Source: an uncultured Hungatella sp. (lineage in GTDB: Bacteria; Bacillota; Clostridia; Lachnospirales; Lachnospiraceae). From it: 37,322 nucleotides of DNA. Positions 25,505 to 33,240 of this stretch are shown piece by piece. The DNA lies in assembly GCA_910588505.1 (NCBI GenBank), contig CAJUPQ010000032.1:1-37322 (forward strand), in the 5' to 3' direction. Under the pieces are notes generated by a model that made no database searches, was not told where the DNA came from, and was given only the letters and a program-made list of their open reading frames with translations. A program made the translations under genes and the position numbers. Within the stretch, counting starts at the first letter, position 1. Each line of letters opens with the position of its first letter.

Positions 25505-25786
25505 TTATCCCTGAAAAGCAGTATAAAGCCAGCCAACCTCCTCATCCGTCTGCCCTGGCACATGTTCCAGCCGCCACACGCCGTCCATACGCCCCGCTGT
25601 CAATCCCCAGCAGGATTTTCTGCATCCACAGCCACGCCGCCCCGTGGGAGACAATAAGAACCTGGCCTCCTTAGCATGGCTGACGCCCTTTTCTGTCAGG
25701 GGAGAATCACACCAGCCCTGCATCCGGTTCAGAACATTAAACAGCGTCTCCTCGTGGCGCACATAATAAAACGTTACCTTTTTCAT
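25505..25786 (-). pseudogene. decayed histidine phosphatase (phosphoglycerate mutase-like)
   Basis: The first 45 codons encode a clear histidine-phosphatase N-terminus, MKKVTFYYVRHEETLFNVLN, then RMQGWCDSPLTEKGVSHAKE. The catalytic RHGE has become RHEE. The sequence then jumps directly to C-terminal material in another frame: on the minus strand near 25655 the frame reads VLIVSHGAAWLWMQKILLGI, the second catalytic histidine region. The last part (WRLEHVPG) returns to the first frame. The gene has thus lost about 100 internal codons and has at least two frame changes. A normal member is about 200 residues. It is not functional. Confidence 0.8.
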
Positions 25787-25901
25787 CCCGGCGCTTCAAT
25801 CCCCCGCAAACGGCTTATGCCGGATATTTATTCTGAATATATCGGATTCTGTCCGCCCCCAAGCGCCCGTCTCTTGCCGGATCATGTTCAAACGCAGCCT
25901 C

Positions 25902-27743
25902 CTACAATCCCTCCCTAATCCAGATAAACCCATATGGCTTCAACGTCACATACCCGCCTTTTGCCCCATCCTCCCCGGTCAGCAGATCCTTCCCCCCGCC
26001 AATCCAGGAAACCGTCTTCTCACTTCTGCCAAAATTATAAATACCTGTGATTCGTTCCGTCTTCCCCGTCCGCATAATCCCCAGCACGGCCTTGTCTTCC
26101 CATCCGATGGTCTCCCCGTGAGCCTGGGCCGTAAACGCCTCATGTTCTCCCCGAATCGTCTCCAGCTTCCGAAGCCCCTCAAAAATCCGTCCCTGAACCG
26201 TGTCAGGCTTATGGGCATTCTCCGCCAGATCCCACCGGAATGAGGAGCGATGCACATACCTGGAATCCACGCCCTTTTCCGGCTCATTCTTATAAGAGTA
26301 ATCATTCAGCTGCCCAATCTCATCCCCGCTGTAAATCACCGGAATCCCGGCCTGCATAAGCATAAACGCATGGAGCATCAAATCCAGCCGCAGCGCCTGT
26401 TCAAGAGCCCTGTCATCCTGACTCTCCAGAGCCGTCTCCACACCGCACATAGACGCGGTGGTCCCGCAGAACCGGGCGTCCTGGGTCACCGGGTCGTCAT
26501 TGTAAAGCTCTCCTCTGCTGAAACTCTCCCACACCTTCCCCAAATAAAAATCATTCAAATATCTTTTATGAGGAGCCTGGAGCATATCCCACTCCTCCAG
26601 TTGGTCATAATCCAGCCCCCAGCCAATATCATCATGGCACCGCAGATAATTCAGGAACGTATAATCCTTAGGCAGCCCGTACACAATATCCAGCTGCTTC
26701 CTCAAAAGCCTGACATCCTGCACCGCAACCGTATGCCAGATGGTAGCCATGGTAGTTACATTGTACAGCATATGGCACTCCGGCTTCTCCACGGTCCCGA
26801 AATAAGGCACCACCTTAGCCGGCTCCATGACCACCTCACCCAAAAGCAGAATACCCGGACACACGATCTCCCCGATCATCCGCATCATACGGACAATAGT
26901 ATGTACCTTGGGAAGATTCCGGCAGCTGGTCCCCAGCTCCTTCCAGATATAAGGCACCGCGTCAATCCGGATCACATCCACACCCAGGTTGGCAAAAAAC
27001 AAGAAATTATACATCATCTCATTGAACACCACAGGATTCCTGTAATCCAAATCCCATTGATAGGGATAGAAAGTGGTCAGCACATGCTTCCTGCAGTCCT
27101 CCAGCCACGTAAAATTCCCCGGCGCCGTGGTGGGAAATACCTGGGGAACCGTCTTCTCATACTCTGCCGGAATATCCCAGGTATCATAGAAGAAATACCG
27201 GTCCTGGTACTCCTTCTCCCCTGCCCTGGCCCGTTTTGCCCACTCATGGTCCTCAGACGTGTGATTCATAACAAAATCCAGGCACAGGCTCATGTTCTGC
27301 TTATGGCAACTCTCCGCCAGATGCTCCAGATCATCCACCGTCCCCAGTTCCGGCTGCACCTTCCTGAAATCCGCCACCGCGTACCCGCCGTCGGACCGAT
27401 CCTTGGGGGACTCCATGAGAGGCATCAGATGTACATAATTCACCCCGCAGGACTGCAGATAATCCAGGTGTTTCTCCACCCCTTTTAGCGTGCCTCCGAA
27501 CAGCCCCGTATAAATCATCATGCCCAGCATATCATTCCCCTTAAACCACTCAGGGTCAGCCTCTCTCTTCAGATCCAGCTCTTTCAGAGCTTTCTTCCTC
27601 TCCTTATAAACCCTGCTCATATTCCCACAAAGTTCCTCAAACATATCCGGCGCATCATAAAGCTCCATATACAGCCACTTCAATTCATCCATATGTTTTT
27701 TCAAACGTCCCTCATAAATCTCATCTTCTCTGTTCATGCTCAT
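25902..27743 (-). CDS. GH13 glycosidase, amylosucrase/sucrose hydrolase-like
   Basis: The 613-residue cytoplasmic enzyme has no signal peptide. Residues 1-70 form a helical N-terminal domain as in amylosucrases, followed by the (beta/alpha)8 barrel. Catalytic residues are D261 (VIRIDAV), E303 (LLGEVV) and D371 (RCHDDIGW), with the upstream DFVMNHTSEDHEW motif at about 156-168. A long B'-like insertion follows the barrel centre, and a beta domain ends the protein. The length and N-terminal domain fit GH13 subfamily 4, which cleaves sucrose and may transfer glucose into alpha-glucan. GGGAGAGG precedes the ATG; a second ATG two codons later is possible. It is divergent from the esterase genes. 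Confidence 0.88.
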   Translation of the reverse strand: MSMNREDEIYEGRLKKHMDELKWLYMELYDAPDMFEELCGNMSRVYKERKKALKELDLKREADPEWFKGNDMLGMMIYTGLFGGTLKGVEKHLDYLQSCGVNYVHLMPLMESPKDRSDGGYAVADFRKVQPELGTVDDLEHLAESCHKQNMSLCLDFVMNHTSEDHEWAKRARAGEKEYQDRYFFYDTWDIPAEYEKTVPQVFPTTAPGNFTWLEDCRKHVLTTFYPYQWDLDYRNPVVFNEMMYNFLFFANLGVDVIRIDAVPYIWKELGTSCRNLPKVHTIVRMMRMIGEIVCPGILLLGEVVMEPAKVVPYFGTVEKPECHMLYNVTTMATIWHTVAVQDVRLLRKQLDIVYGLPKDYTFLNYLRCHDDIGWGLDYDQLEEWDMLQAPHKRYLNDFYLGKVWESFSRGELYNDDPVTQDARFCGTTASMCGVETALESQDDRALEQALRLDLMLHAFMLMQAGIPVIYSGDEIGQLNDYSYKNEPEKGVDSRYVHRSSFRWDLAENAHKPDTVQGRIFEGLRKLETIRGEHEAFTAQAHGETIGWEDKAVLGIMRTGKTERITGIYNFGRSEKTVSWIGGGKDLLTGEDGAKGGYVTLKPYGFIWIREGL

Positions 27744-27776
27744 ATAGACAGACCTCTCCCATTCTTTGATACTGCT

Positions 27777-27805
27777 ATTTTACAAAACCCATCCCCTAAC
27801 GTCAA
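27777..27805 (-). promoter_or_regulatory. sigma-A promoter of the amylosucrase-like gene
   Basis: TTGACG (27800-27805) and TAAAAT (27777-27782) lie 17 bases apart on the minus strand. The remaining divergent gap to 28059 shows no other gene. Confidence 0.82.
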
Positions 27806-27986
27806 GCCTGCCAAATGATTTACCACATGTTTTTATCACTTCTCATATTTCCTCCTGCCAAAACGTTCCGATAACAAGCGCCAGATAAATCGAATCCTGC
27901 TGACGCTGTACTCACGCCAATCCCCTCCCTATCGCTCCTTTTCACCTTCCCACTTTAACCTATTACATTATTAACCCAATCAAGTC

Positions 27987-28015
27987 TTGCCTTTTCCACC
28001 CCCTTGTGCTATATT
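27987..28015 (+). promoter_or_regulatory. possible promoter of the esterase/ATP-grasp genes
   Basis: TTGCCT (27987-27992) and TATATT (28010-28015) are 17 bases apart, about 45 bases before the first esterase ATG. A TATAAT at 28033-28038 lacks a matching -35, so the true -10 is not certain. Confidence 0.4.
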
Positions 28016-28059
28016 TATCAAAGTATTCCTACTATAATTAAACTTGAATGGAGGCACCT

Positions 28060-28884
28060 ATGGTAGAAAAATGGGATATTACCATTCCGGAGCTGACAGG
28101 AACCCAGACCCGGCGGGCGTACCTGTACCTTCCGGATTACTATGACGACGACCCGGATGCGCGCTATCCTGTTCTCTATATGTTTGACGGTCACAACGTA
28201 TTCTTCGATTCCGATGCTACATACGGAAAAAGCTGGGGCATGAAGGAATTTATGGAAGAAACCCGGGCCCCCCTGATCATCGCCGCGGTTGAGTGCAACC
28301 ACAGCCCGGACCACGGACGGCTGAAAGAGTACTCCCCATTCGCCTTCAGGGATCCAAGGTTTGGCCAGATTCCCGGATGGGGCAAGATCACCATGGAGTG
28401 GATGGTCCACAAATTTAAACCGGATATTGACGCCAATGTCCGCACCCTTCCGAACCGGGAGCACACCTTTATCGCCGGCAGCTCCATGGGGGGCCTGATG
28501 AGCCTTTACGCCCTTTTAGAGTATAACCGATACTTTTCCAGGGCAGCCGCCCTGTCCCCATCTCTGTGGGTAGACCCGGCCAGGCTCTCCAACCTGATCC
28601 GCAGCGCAAAGCTGCGGCCTGACACCACCCTGTACATGGACTACGGCTCCAAAGAAATCTACAACCACAAAAACATGCTCCAGAGCTTTGGAAAGATCGC
28701 CTCCCTTCTCTTTGAGCGGCAGATTTACCTAAACTGCCGCATCGTCCCGGAGGGGGATCACTGCGAAGCCAGCTGGGAGCGTCAAATCCCGTTCTTTATG
28801 GAGACTCTTATGTATGAGCCCGGGGAAAAGCCAACAGAGCAAAAGCAAGAGGAACCAGAGGCCAAGCAGCCAACGGAAATTTAA
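28060..28884 (+). CDS. alpha/beta-hydrolase esterase (PF00756-like) 1
   Basis: The 274-residue protein is related to esterase D, ferric-enterobactin esterase and mycolyltransferase-type enzymes. YPVLYMFDGHNVFF (about 41-54) is the oxyanion strand, the nucleophile serine is in IAGSSMGGLMSLY, and the catalytic histidine is probably in EGDHCEASWER. It lacks a signal peptide, so it acts in the cytosol. ATG at 28060 is preferred because GGAGG (28050-28054) lies just upstream; the ATG at 28048 overlaps that site. The C-terminal 20 residues are rich in E, K and Q. The next gene is a second esterase 27 bases downstream. Confidence 0.88.
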   Translation: MVEKWDITIPELTGTQTRRAYLYLPDYYDDDPDARYPVLYMFDGHNVFFDSDATYGKSWGMKEFMEETRAPLIIAAVECNHSPDHGRLKEYSPFAFRDPRFGQIPGWGKITMEWMVHKFKPDIDANVRTLPNREHTFIAGSSMGGLMSLYALLEYNRYFSRAAALSPSLWVDPARLSNLIRSAKLRPDTTLYMDYGSKEIYNHKNMLQSFGKIASLLFERQIYLNCRIVPEGDHCEASWERQIPFFMETLMYEPGEKPTEQKQEEPEAKQPTEI

Positions 28885-28911
28885 CAGAAATCATTCAAAT
28901 AAGGAGGCACT

Positions 28912-29664
28912 ATGGAAGTACAGTATTTTAAAGATTACAGCCCTGCCCTGGAGCGGGACATGGAGTGCAAAGTCTACGGCCACGCAGGACGGCCGGTCCT
29001 TTTTATTCCATGTCAGGACGGCCGGTTCTTTGACTTTGAAAACTACCACATGACAGACGTGTGGTCCCCCTGGATCGAATCCGGACAGGTGATGGTATTT
29101 TCCATTGACACCATTGACAAGGAAACCTGGTCCAACAAAACCGGCGACCCGGGCTGGCGCATCTGGCGCCATGAACAGTGGGTCCGCTACATCACCGATG
29201 AGATGGTCCCCTTCATCCGGTCCATGGTCAATGAGCGCAACGGCTGGGACGGCTATCCCGGCATCATCACCTTCGGGTGCAGCCTGGGCGCCACCCACGC
29301 CGCCACTTTGTTTTTCCGCCGCCCCGACCTGTTTGACGGCCTGCTGGCTTTAAGCGGTATCTACACCGCGGACTACGGCTTCGACGGGTTTATGAACGGA
29401 CTTGTGTATGAAAATTCCCCGGTGCATTTCCTGCCAAACATGCCTTTGGACCATCCTTATATTGAGCTTTACAACAAGAAAAAAGCCGTTATCTGCGTGG
29501 GCCAGGGCCCCTGGGAGATTCCCGGCTCCACCAGACAGATGGACAGCATCCTCCAAAGCAAGGGCATCCATCTGTGGGTAGATTACTGGGGGTATGACTG
29601 CGCCCATGACTGGCCGTGGTGGTACAAGCAGGTGACTTATTTTGTTCCTTATCTGTTGGAATAA
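28912..29664 (+). CDS. alpha/beta-hydrolase esterase-like protein 2
   Basis: The 250-residue protein has the same superfamily fold as its neighbour but a distinct sequence. The nucleophile elbow is GCSLGATHA (about 123-131), the oxyanion region is RPVLFIPCQDGRFFD, and the likely catalytic histidine is in WGYDCAHDWPWW near the C-terminus. Similar proteins often occur beside ATP-grasp ligases in Firmicutes, but I know no assigned reaction. AAGGAGG precedes the ATG. It is co-oriented with both neighbours and probably co-transcribed. Confidence 0.85.
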   Translation: MEVQYFKDYSPALERDMECKVYGHAGRPVLFIPCQDGRFFDFENYHMTDVWSPWIESGQVMVFSIDTIDKETWSNKTGDPGWRIWRHEQWVRYITDEMVPFIRSMVNERNGWDGYPGIITFGCSLGATHAATLFFRRPDLFDGLLALSGIYTADYGFDGFMNGLVYENSPVHFLPNMPLDHPYIELYNKKKAVICVGQGPWEIPGSTRQMDSILQSKGIHLWVDYWGYDCAHDWPWWYKQVTYFVPYLLE

Positions 29665-29797
29665 CAGCTGACAGCCCCTGTCTGCTCCCTGCCCCGACCC
29701 TGCAAACCTGCGGCAGAGTAAAACCTAAGATCCCCAGGACAGCCCCTACTAACCACTGCCCCCAAAACAAAACCAAAGCAAAGGGAGGAATCCATTT

Positions 29798-30991
29798 ATG
29801 AAAAATTGTATCTTTATCTCACCTAATTTCCCCACCAACTACTGGCAGTTCTGCCGGGAGCTGAAAAACAACGGGATGAATGTGCTTGGCATCGGAGACC
29901 AGCCCTACGATGAGTTGACCGACGATCTAAAGGGCAGCCTGAACGAATACTACAAAGTCAGCAGCCTGGAAAATGAGGACGAAGTGTACCGGGCCGTGGC
30001 ATTTTTCATCTTCAAGCACGGCCGCATTGACTGGCTGGAGTCCAACAATGAGTACTGGCTGGAGCGGGACGCCAAGCTGAGAACGGATTTTAACATCACA
30101 AGCGGCTTCCAGGTAGAAGACATCCCCCGCATCAAGTATAAATCCAAGATGAAAGAGTACTACATAAAGGCCGGCATCCCTGTGGCCCGCCATCACCTGG
30201 TTGACACTCTTGAGGGCTGCCTGGAATTCATAAAAAAGGTAGGCTATCCGGTCATCGCCAAGCCGGACAACGGTGTGGGAGCCTCCCACACCTACAAACT
30301 GTCCGATGAGGAGGAACTGAAACAATTCCTTGACCAAAAGCTGCCCCACATCCCCTACATCATGGAAGAATTTGTGGACGCGGAGGTCAATTCCTACGAC
30401 GCCATTATTGACGCCAACGGGGAGCCTGTCTTTGAGACCGGCAATGTGACGCCCAACTCCATCATGGATATTGTGAACAATGCGGACAACTCCATCTACT
30501 ACATTGTGAAAACCCTGAAACCAGATGTGAAAAAGGCAGGCCGGGCCACGGTGAAAAGCTTTGGCGTAAAGAGCCGCTTTGTCCACTTCGAGTTTTTCCG
30601 CCTGCTAAAAGACCACAAGGTCCTGGGCAAGAAGGGGGACGTTATCGCCCTGGAAGTAAACATGCGGCCCTGCGGCGGTTTCACCCCGGACATGATCAAT
30701 TTTGCCCACAGCACCAATGTGTACAAAATCTGGGCTGACATGATCGCCTTCGGACACTCCACCGTCCCCGTAGGCAAGCATGCCTTCTGCGCCTTTGCCG
30801 GGCTGCGGGACGGAAAAGACTTTGTCATGAGCCATAAGGACATTATGAAAGCATATGGAGAGAACATGAAAATGGTGGACCGCATCCCCGACGTCCTGTC
30901 AGGGGCCATGGGCAATCAGATGTATGTGGCGGTGTTTGACACGGAAAAACAGATGAAAGCATTCTATGAGAATGTGTTGAAATGCCGCTAG
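29798..30991 (+). CDS. ATP-grasp domain carboxylate-amine/thiol ligase-like protein
   Basis: The 397-residue cytosolic protein has an N-terminal Rossmann-like pre-ATP-grasp domain (1-100) and an ATP-grasp fold. Seen are the ATP loop VGYPVIAKPDNGVGASHTYKL (two parts, about 148-168), the hinge segment YIMEEFVDAEVNSYDAI, and the magnesium site ALEVNMRPCGGFTPDMINFAH. Such ligases activate a carboxylate as acyl-phosphate and couple it to an amine. GGGAGG precedes the ATG. The two preceding esterases suggest a pathway that makes and trims a conjugate. Its substrates are unknown. No partner of known metabolism lies nearby. Confidence 0.9.
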   Translation: MKNCIFISPNFPTNYWQFCRELKNNGMNVLGIGDQPYDELTDDLKGSLNEYYKVSSLENEDEVYRAVAFFIFKHGRIDWLESNNEYWLERDAKLRTDFNITSGFQVEDIPRIKYKSKMKEYYIKAGIPVARHHLVDTLEGCLEFIKKVGYPVIAKPDNGVGASHTYKLSDEEELKQFLDQKLPHIPYIMEEFVDAEVNSYDAIIDANGEPVFETGNVTPNSIMDIVNNADNSIYYIVKTLKPDVKKAGRATVKSFGVKSRFVHFEFFRLLKDHKVLGKKGDVIALEVNMRPCGGFTPDMINFAHSTNVYKIWADMIAFGHSTVPVGKHAFCAFAGLRDGKDFVMSHKDIMKAYGENMKMVDRIPDVLSGAMGNQMYVAVFDTEKQMKAFYENVLKCR

Positions 30992-31079
30992 CACAGCGTT
31001 CATATTTTGTTCAAAAATCATTCAAAAACCTTTTACAGACATATCATGATTTCTTCATGATTGCCACGTATACTATAAC

Positions 31080-31170
31080 CATCAGCAGAACAACTGCTGT
31101 AAGCCAATGCACAAGTGCTTATAAGATTTTTTTCATAATACTCGAGCTGATAAAGTAATTTATCAGCTCT
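31080..31170 (+). ncRNA. possible structured RNA downstream of the ATP-grasp gene
   Basis: In 91 bases three hairpins follow each other: CAGCAG/CTGCTG (31083-31099), a GCAC/GTGC or TAAGC/GCTTA alternative (31100-31122), and an 11-bp stem GAGCTGATAAA/TTTATCAGCTC (31144-31169). TATACT and TATAAC boxes and a 7-bp inverted repeat (ATCATGA/TCATGAT, 31043-31061) lie just before, but no -35 is convincing. It may equally be only the 3' untranslated region of the ATP-grasp transcript. Confidence 0.25.
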
Positions 31171-31194
31171 CCTCCCTTTTATCCCTTAAAAAAT

Positions 31195-31229
31195 TGCCGA
31201 TACCATTTTGATCACGGTATCGGCATTTT
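31195..31229. terminator. bidirectional intrinsic terminator
   Basis: TGCCGATACC and GGTATCGGCA form a perfect 10-bp stem with an 11-base loop, flanked by AAAAAA on the left and TTTT on the right. It can stop transcription from both sides. Confidence 0.75.
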
Positions 31230-31562
31230 GCTGTCTGCAGCCGGGGCATGGCGGGTTCGTAACTATTCAGTCAACCCTCATTTTTGTGCAAAACATAGAA
31301 AATATATAAATTTTTTTGCGCTTTTATTTTTGGATTTAGAATGTTATCCACATTTTTTCTATATGACCTCTTCACCAAACAATAACACCTGATTTTTTCA
31401 TGTTTTGTGAAAAACACTGAAAAATAAGCTTTCTTTATTCCCTTTTCCTTTGTTTTTGGGACAGGTTATCCATCGTCATATTTACAACAAACGCTTTTAC
31501 CCGGATTCGCTTTTTTCTCTTGGTTTCTTCTATAATAAGAGTTACTTATCAACGGAAAGAAT
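31230..31562. other. AT-rich intergenic region with DnaA-box-like sites
   Basis: This stretch of about 330 bases has no supported gene and is distinctly AT-rich. It contains TTATCCACA (31344-31352, a perfect DnaA box), TTATCCATC (31466-31474) and TTATCAACG (31546-31554), all on the plus strand. No dnaA, dnaN or replication gene is in the window. A function as origin or titration site is only a possibility. Confidence 0.4.
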
Positions 31563-31775
31563 GTGTCAGTTGTGTCAAAAGATGAAATCATTGCCCGGCT
31601 CGAAAAGACTTTGGCCTTTATGAACGAATCTATGGAACAGCAGGCCCTCACATTAGAGCAGCAGGCCTTAACAATCCAACAACTTCAGGCTACGATTGCG
31701 CAGCTTAACCAGACCATTGCGCAACTGAACGAGAAGCATGCCGGAATCAGGGTCCGAACAGTAGGCCTCCTGTAG
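31563..31775 (+). pseudogene. short coiled-coil ORF, probable 5' fragment of an IS66-type transposase gene
   Basis: The 70 residues start with GTG and no clear ribosome binding site. The frame reads KDEIIARLEKTLAFMNE, then glutamine-rich near-repeats (QQALTLEQQALTIQQL) and QLNQTIAQLNEKH. This resembles the N-terminal leucine-zipper of IS66-family transposases. The expected downstream region (helix-turn-helix, DDE domain) is missing; the frame ends after an unrelated short tail. It could also be a stand-alone coiled-coil peptide. Confidence 0.45.
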
Positions 31776-31830
31776 TTTACGGATATAAATTCTTGTCGAT
31801 CACGGTTAATTTTACTTTGTGCTGCATTCT

Positions 31831-33039
31831 CTAACCCACCTTAATCAAAACGTTTTTCCCTTCAAACGCGAATCCGTACTTCCGGATCCGCTCCTTCAAG
31901 ATCCCTTTCGCCTCCAAAGCCGCCCCATACTGTTTCCTCTCAATCTGGGCCAGAGCCTCCTTCGCCGTGTCCTCCAGCCCCGCCTCCTTCTTGGGATTCC
32001 TCACCTTAAACTCCAGGATCATGGCATCGTCCTCCTTTTTCACGGGCTCCAGCATCACATCATATCTGCCCAGCCCGCTTTCCCGGTTGGACGTGATCAC
32101 ATAGCGGCCCGTCAGCTCTACCGCCATCCCCAGGACAAACCCGTGGTAGAACCGCTCCGGCTCCCCATCCTCTGACGGACTCTTTCCGCTGTCAAAATAA
32201 CTGAACGAGTTCAGCGCCACCTTATTCATGTATACATTCATCGCCTCTGTGTCACCGCCAAGGAGAGCCTTGATAAAGCCATTGCATACGGACGCTGAAC
32301 CGGAGAACCATTTTCCGATCATCTTCCTGAACATGATATATACCTCTTTATTGGTCAACGCCAGTTCATACACCTCTCTCCCCTCATCTTCATCTATGGC
32401 ATAATCTTCCACTCTCAGATAACCACCCGCAAGAAGCAGGCTCCACACCGCGTTCTCATCCTCCCCCAGCTGATTAAACACGATCTGTTCATCTATCTCT
32501 CTGCACAGACGCTCCCCCCTTAAAAGCGCCTCCCACACTTCCTCCTCCGTAAACCCAAAACTGGTCTCATATTTCTTTGATGTAGTTGTCACCACCTCCA
32601 GATTATTCAGATCCGAAAAGATGCTCTCTTTACTCACTCTGGTGAGCCCCGTCATCACTGCCCGCTCCATGTACGGATTGGTCTTAAACGCAGAATTAAA
32701 CATACTGCCCATAAAGTCTACCATCTCCTGCCAATAGCCGTTCACCCACGCTTCCTGAAGAGGGGTGTCATACTCATCCAGCAGGATTATCACACGTTTT
32801 CCATAGTACCTGGACAGATAGATGGACAATGCTTTCAGCGAATACGCAGCTACCGAATCCGCCATATCCATAGATACCCTGCCGAAAAACTCCCGCTCCC
32901 CCTCTTTCAGCGTCCCGCTGTCCAGCAGAAAATCATGCCTGTCATACACTTCCCTGATGATCATGCATATCTTTTCCTTTACAGATTCAAATGTATTTCC
33001 CCTCGCCTCCGCAAAACTGAGAAACTTCCGCGGGCCAAT
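31831..33039 (-). pseudogene. 5'-truncated AAA-ATPase-like / PD-(D/E)XK nuclease-like protein
   Basis: The open frame encodes the C-terminal two-thirds of a family (PF09820 plus PF08011) whose members are usually about 550 residues and multicopy in gut Firmicutes and Bacteroidetes. Present are RKFLSFAEARGNTFESVKEK (codons from 33030), Walker B VIILLDEYDTP, sensor-like AVMTGLTRVSKESIFSDLNN, and the C-terminal nuclease-like ILEFKVRNPKKE. The N-terminal Walker A part (RPRRFGKS in relatives) is absent; an in-frame stop stands directly before 33039 and upstream DNA shows no family sequence in any frame. A shorter start at 32964 exists but has no good ribosome binding site. It is probably non-functional. 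Confidence 0.8.
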
Positions 33040-33187
33040 TCAACGGCAGCCGGCATTCTTACTTTCGATTTTATTCTTCCATCACAACTCTTCAATCCCA
33101 GCGTCTGCAACCGACACGCTGCCTCCCGATTCTTAAAAAAGCCATTACCACAGAACTGCTGCCATGCTTTATACAGCAGCCTATAGC

Positions 33188-33218
33188 AAAAAGAGGACTC
33201 CGAAAAACCGGAATCCTC
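33188..33218 (-). terminator. intrinsic terminator of the oligo-1,6-glucosidase gene
   Basis: On the minus strand GAGGATTCCG pairs with CGGAGTCCTC (ten pairs, one wobble) around a six-base loop, followed by TTTTT. It starts about 22 bases after the stop codon. Confidence 0.88.
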
Positions 33219-33240
33219 CCCCTTTAAAGCATAACTTCTC

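Noticed and set aside
26250..27488. 412-codon plus-strand frame opposite the amylosucrase-like gene
   Set aside because: It is an antisense shadow of a well-supported GH13 gene, rich in H, I, P and R as expected for a complementary frame, with no initiation signals.
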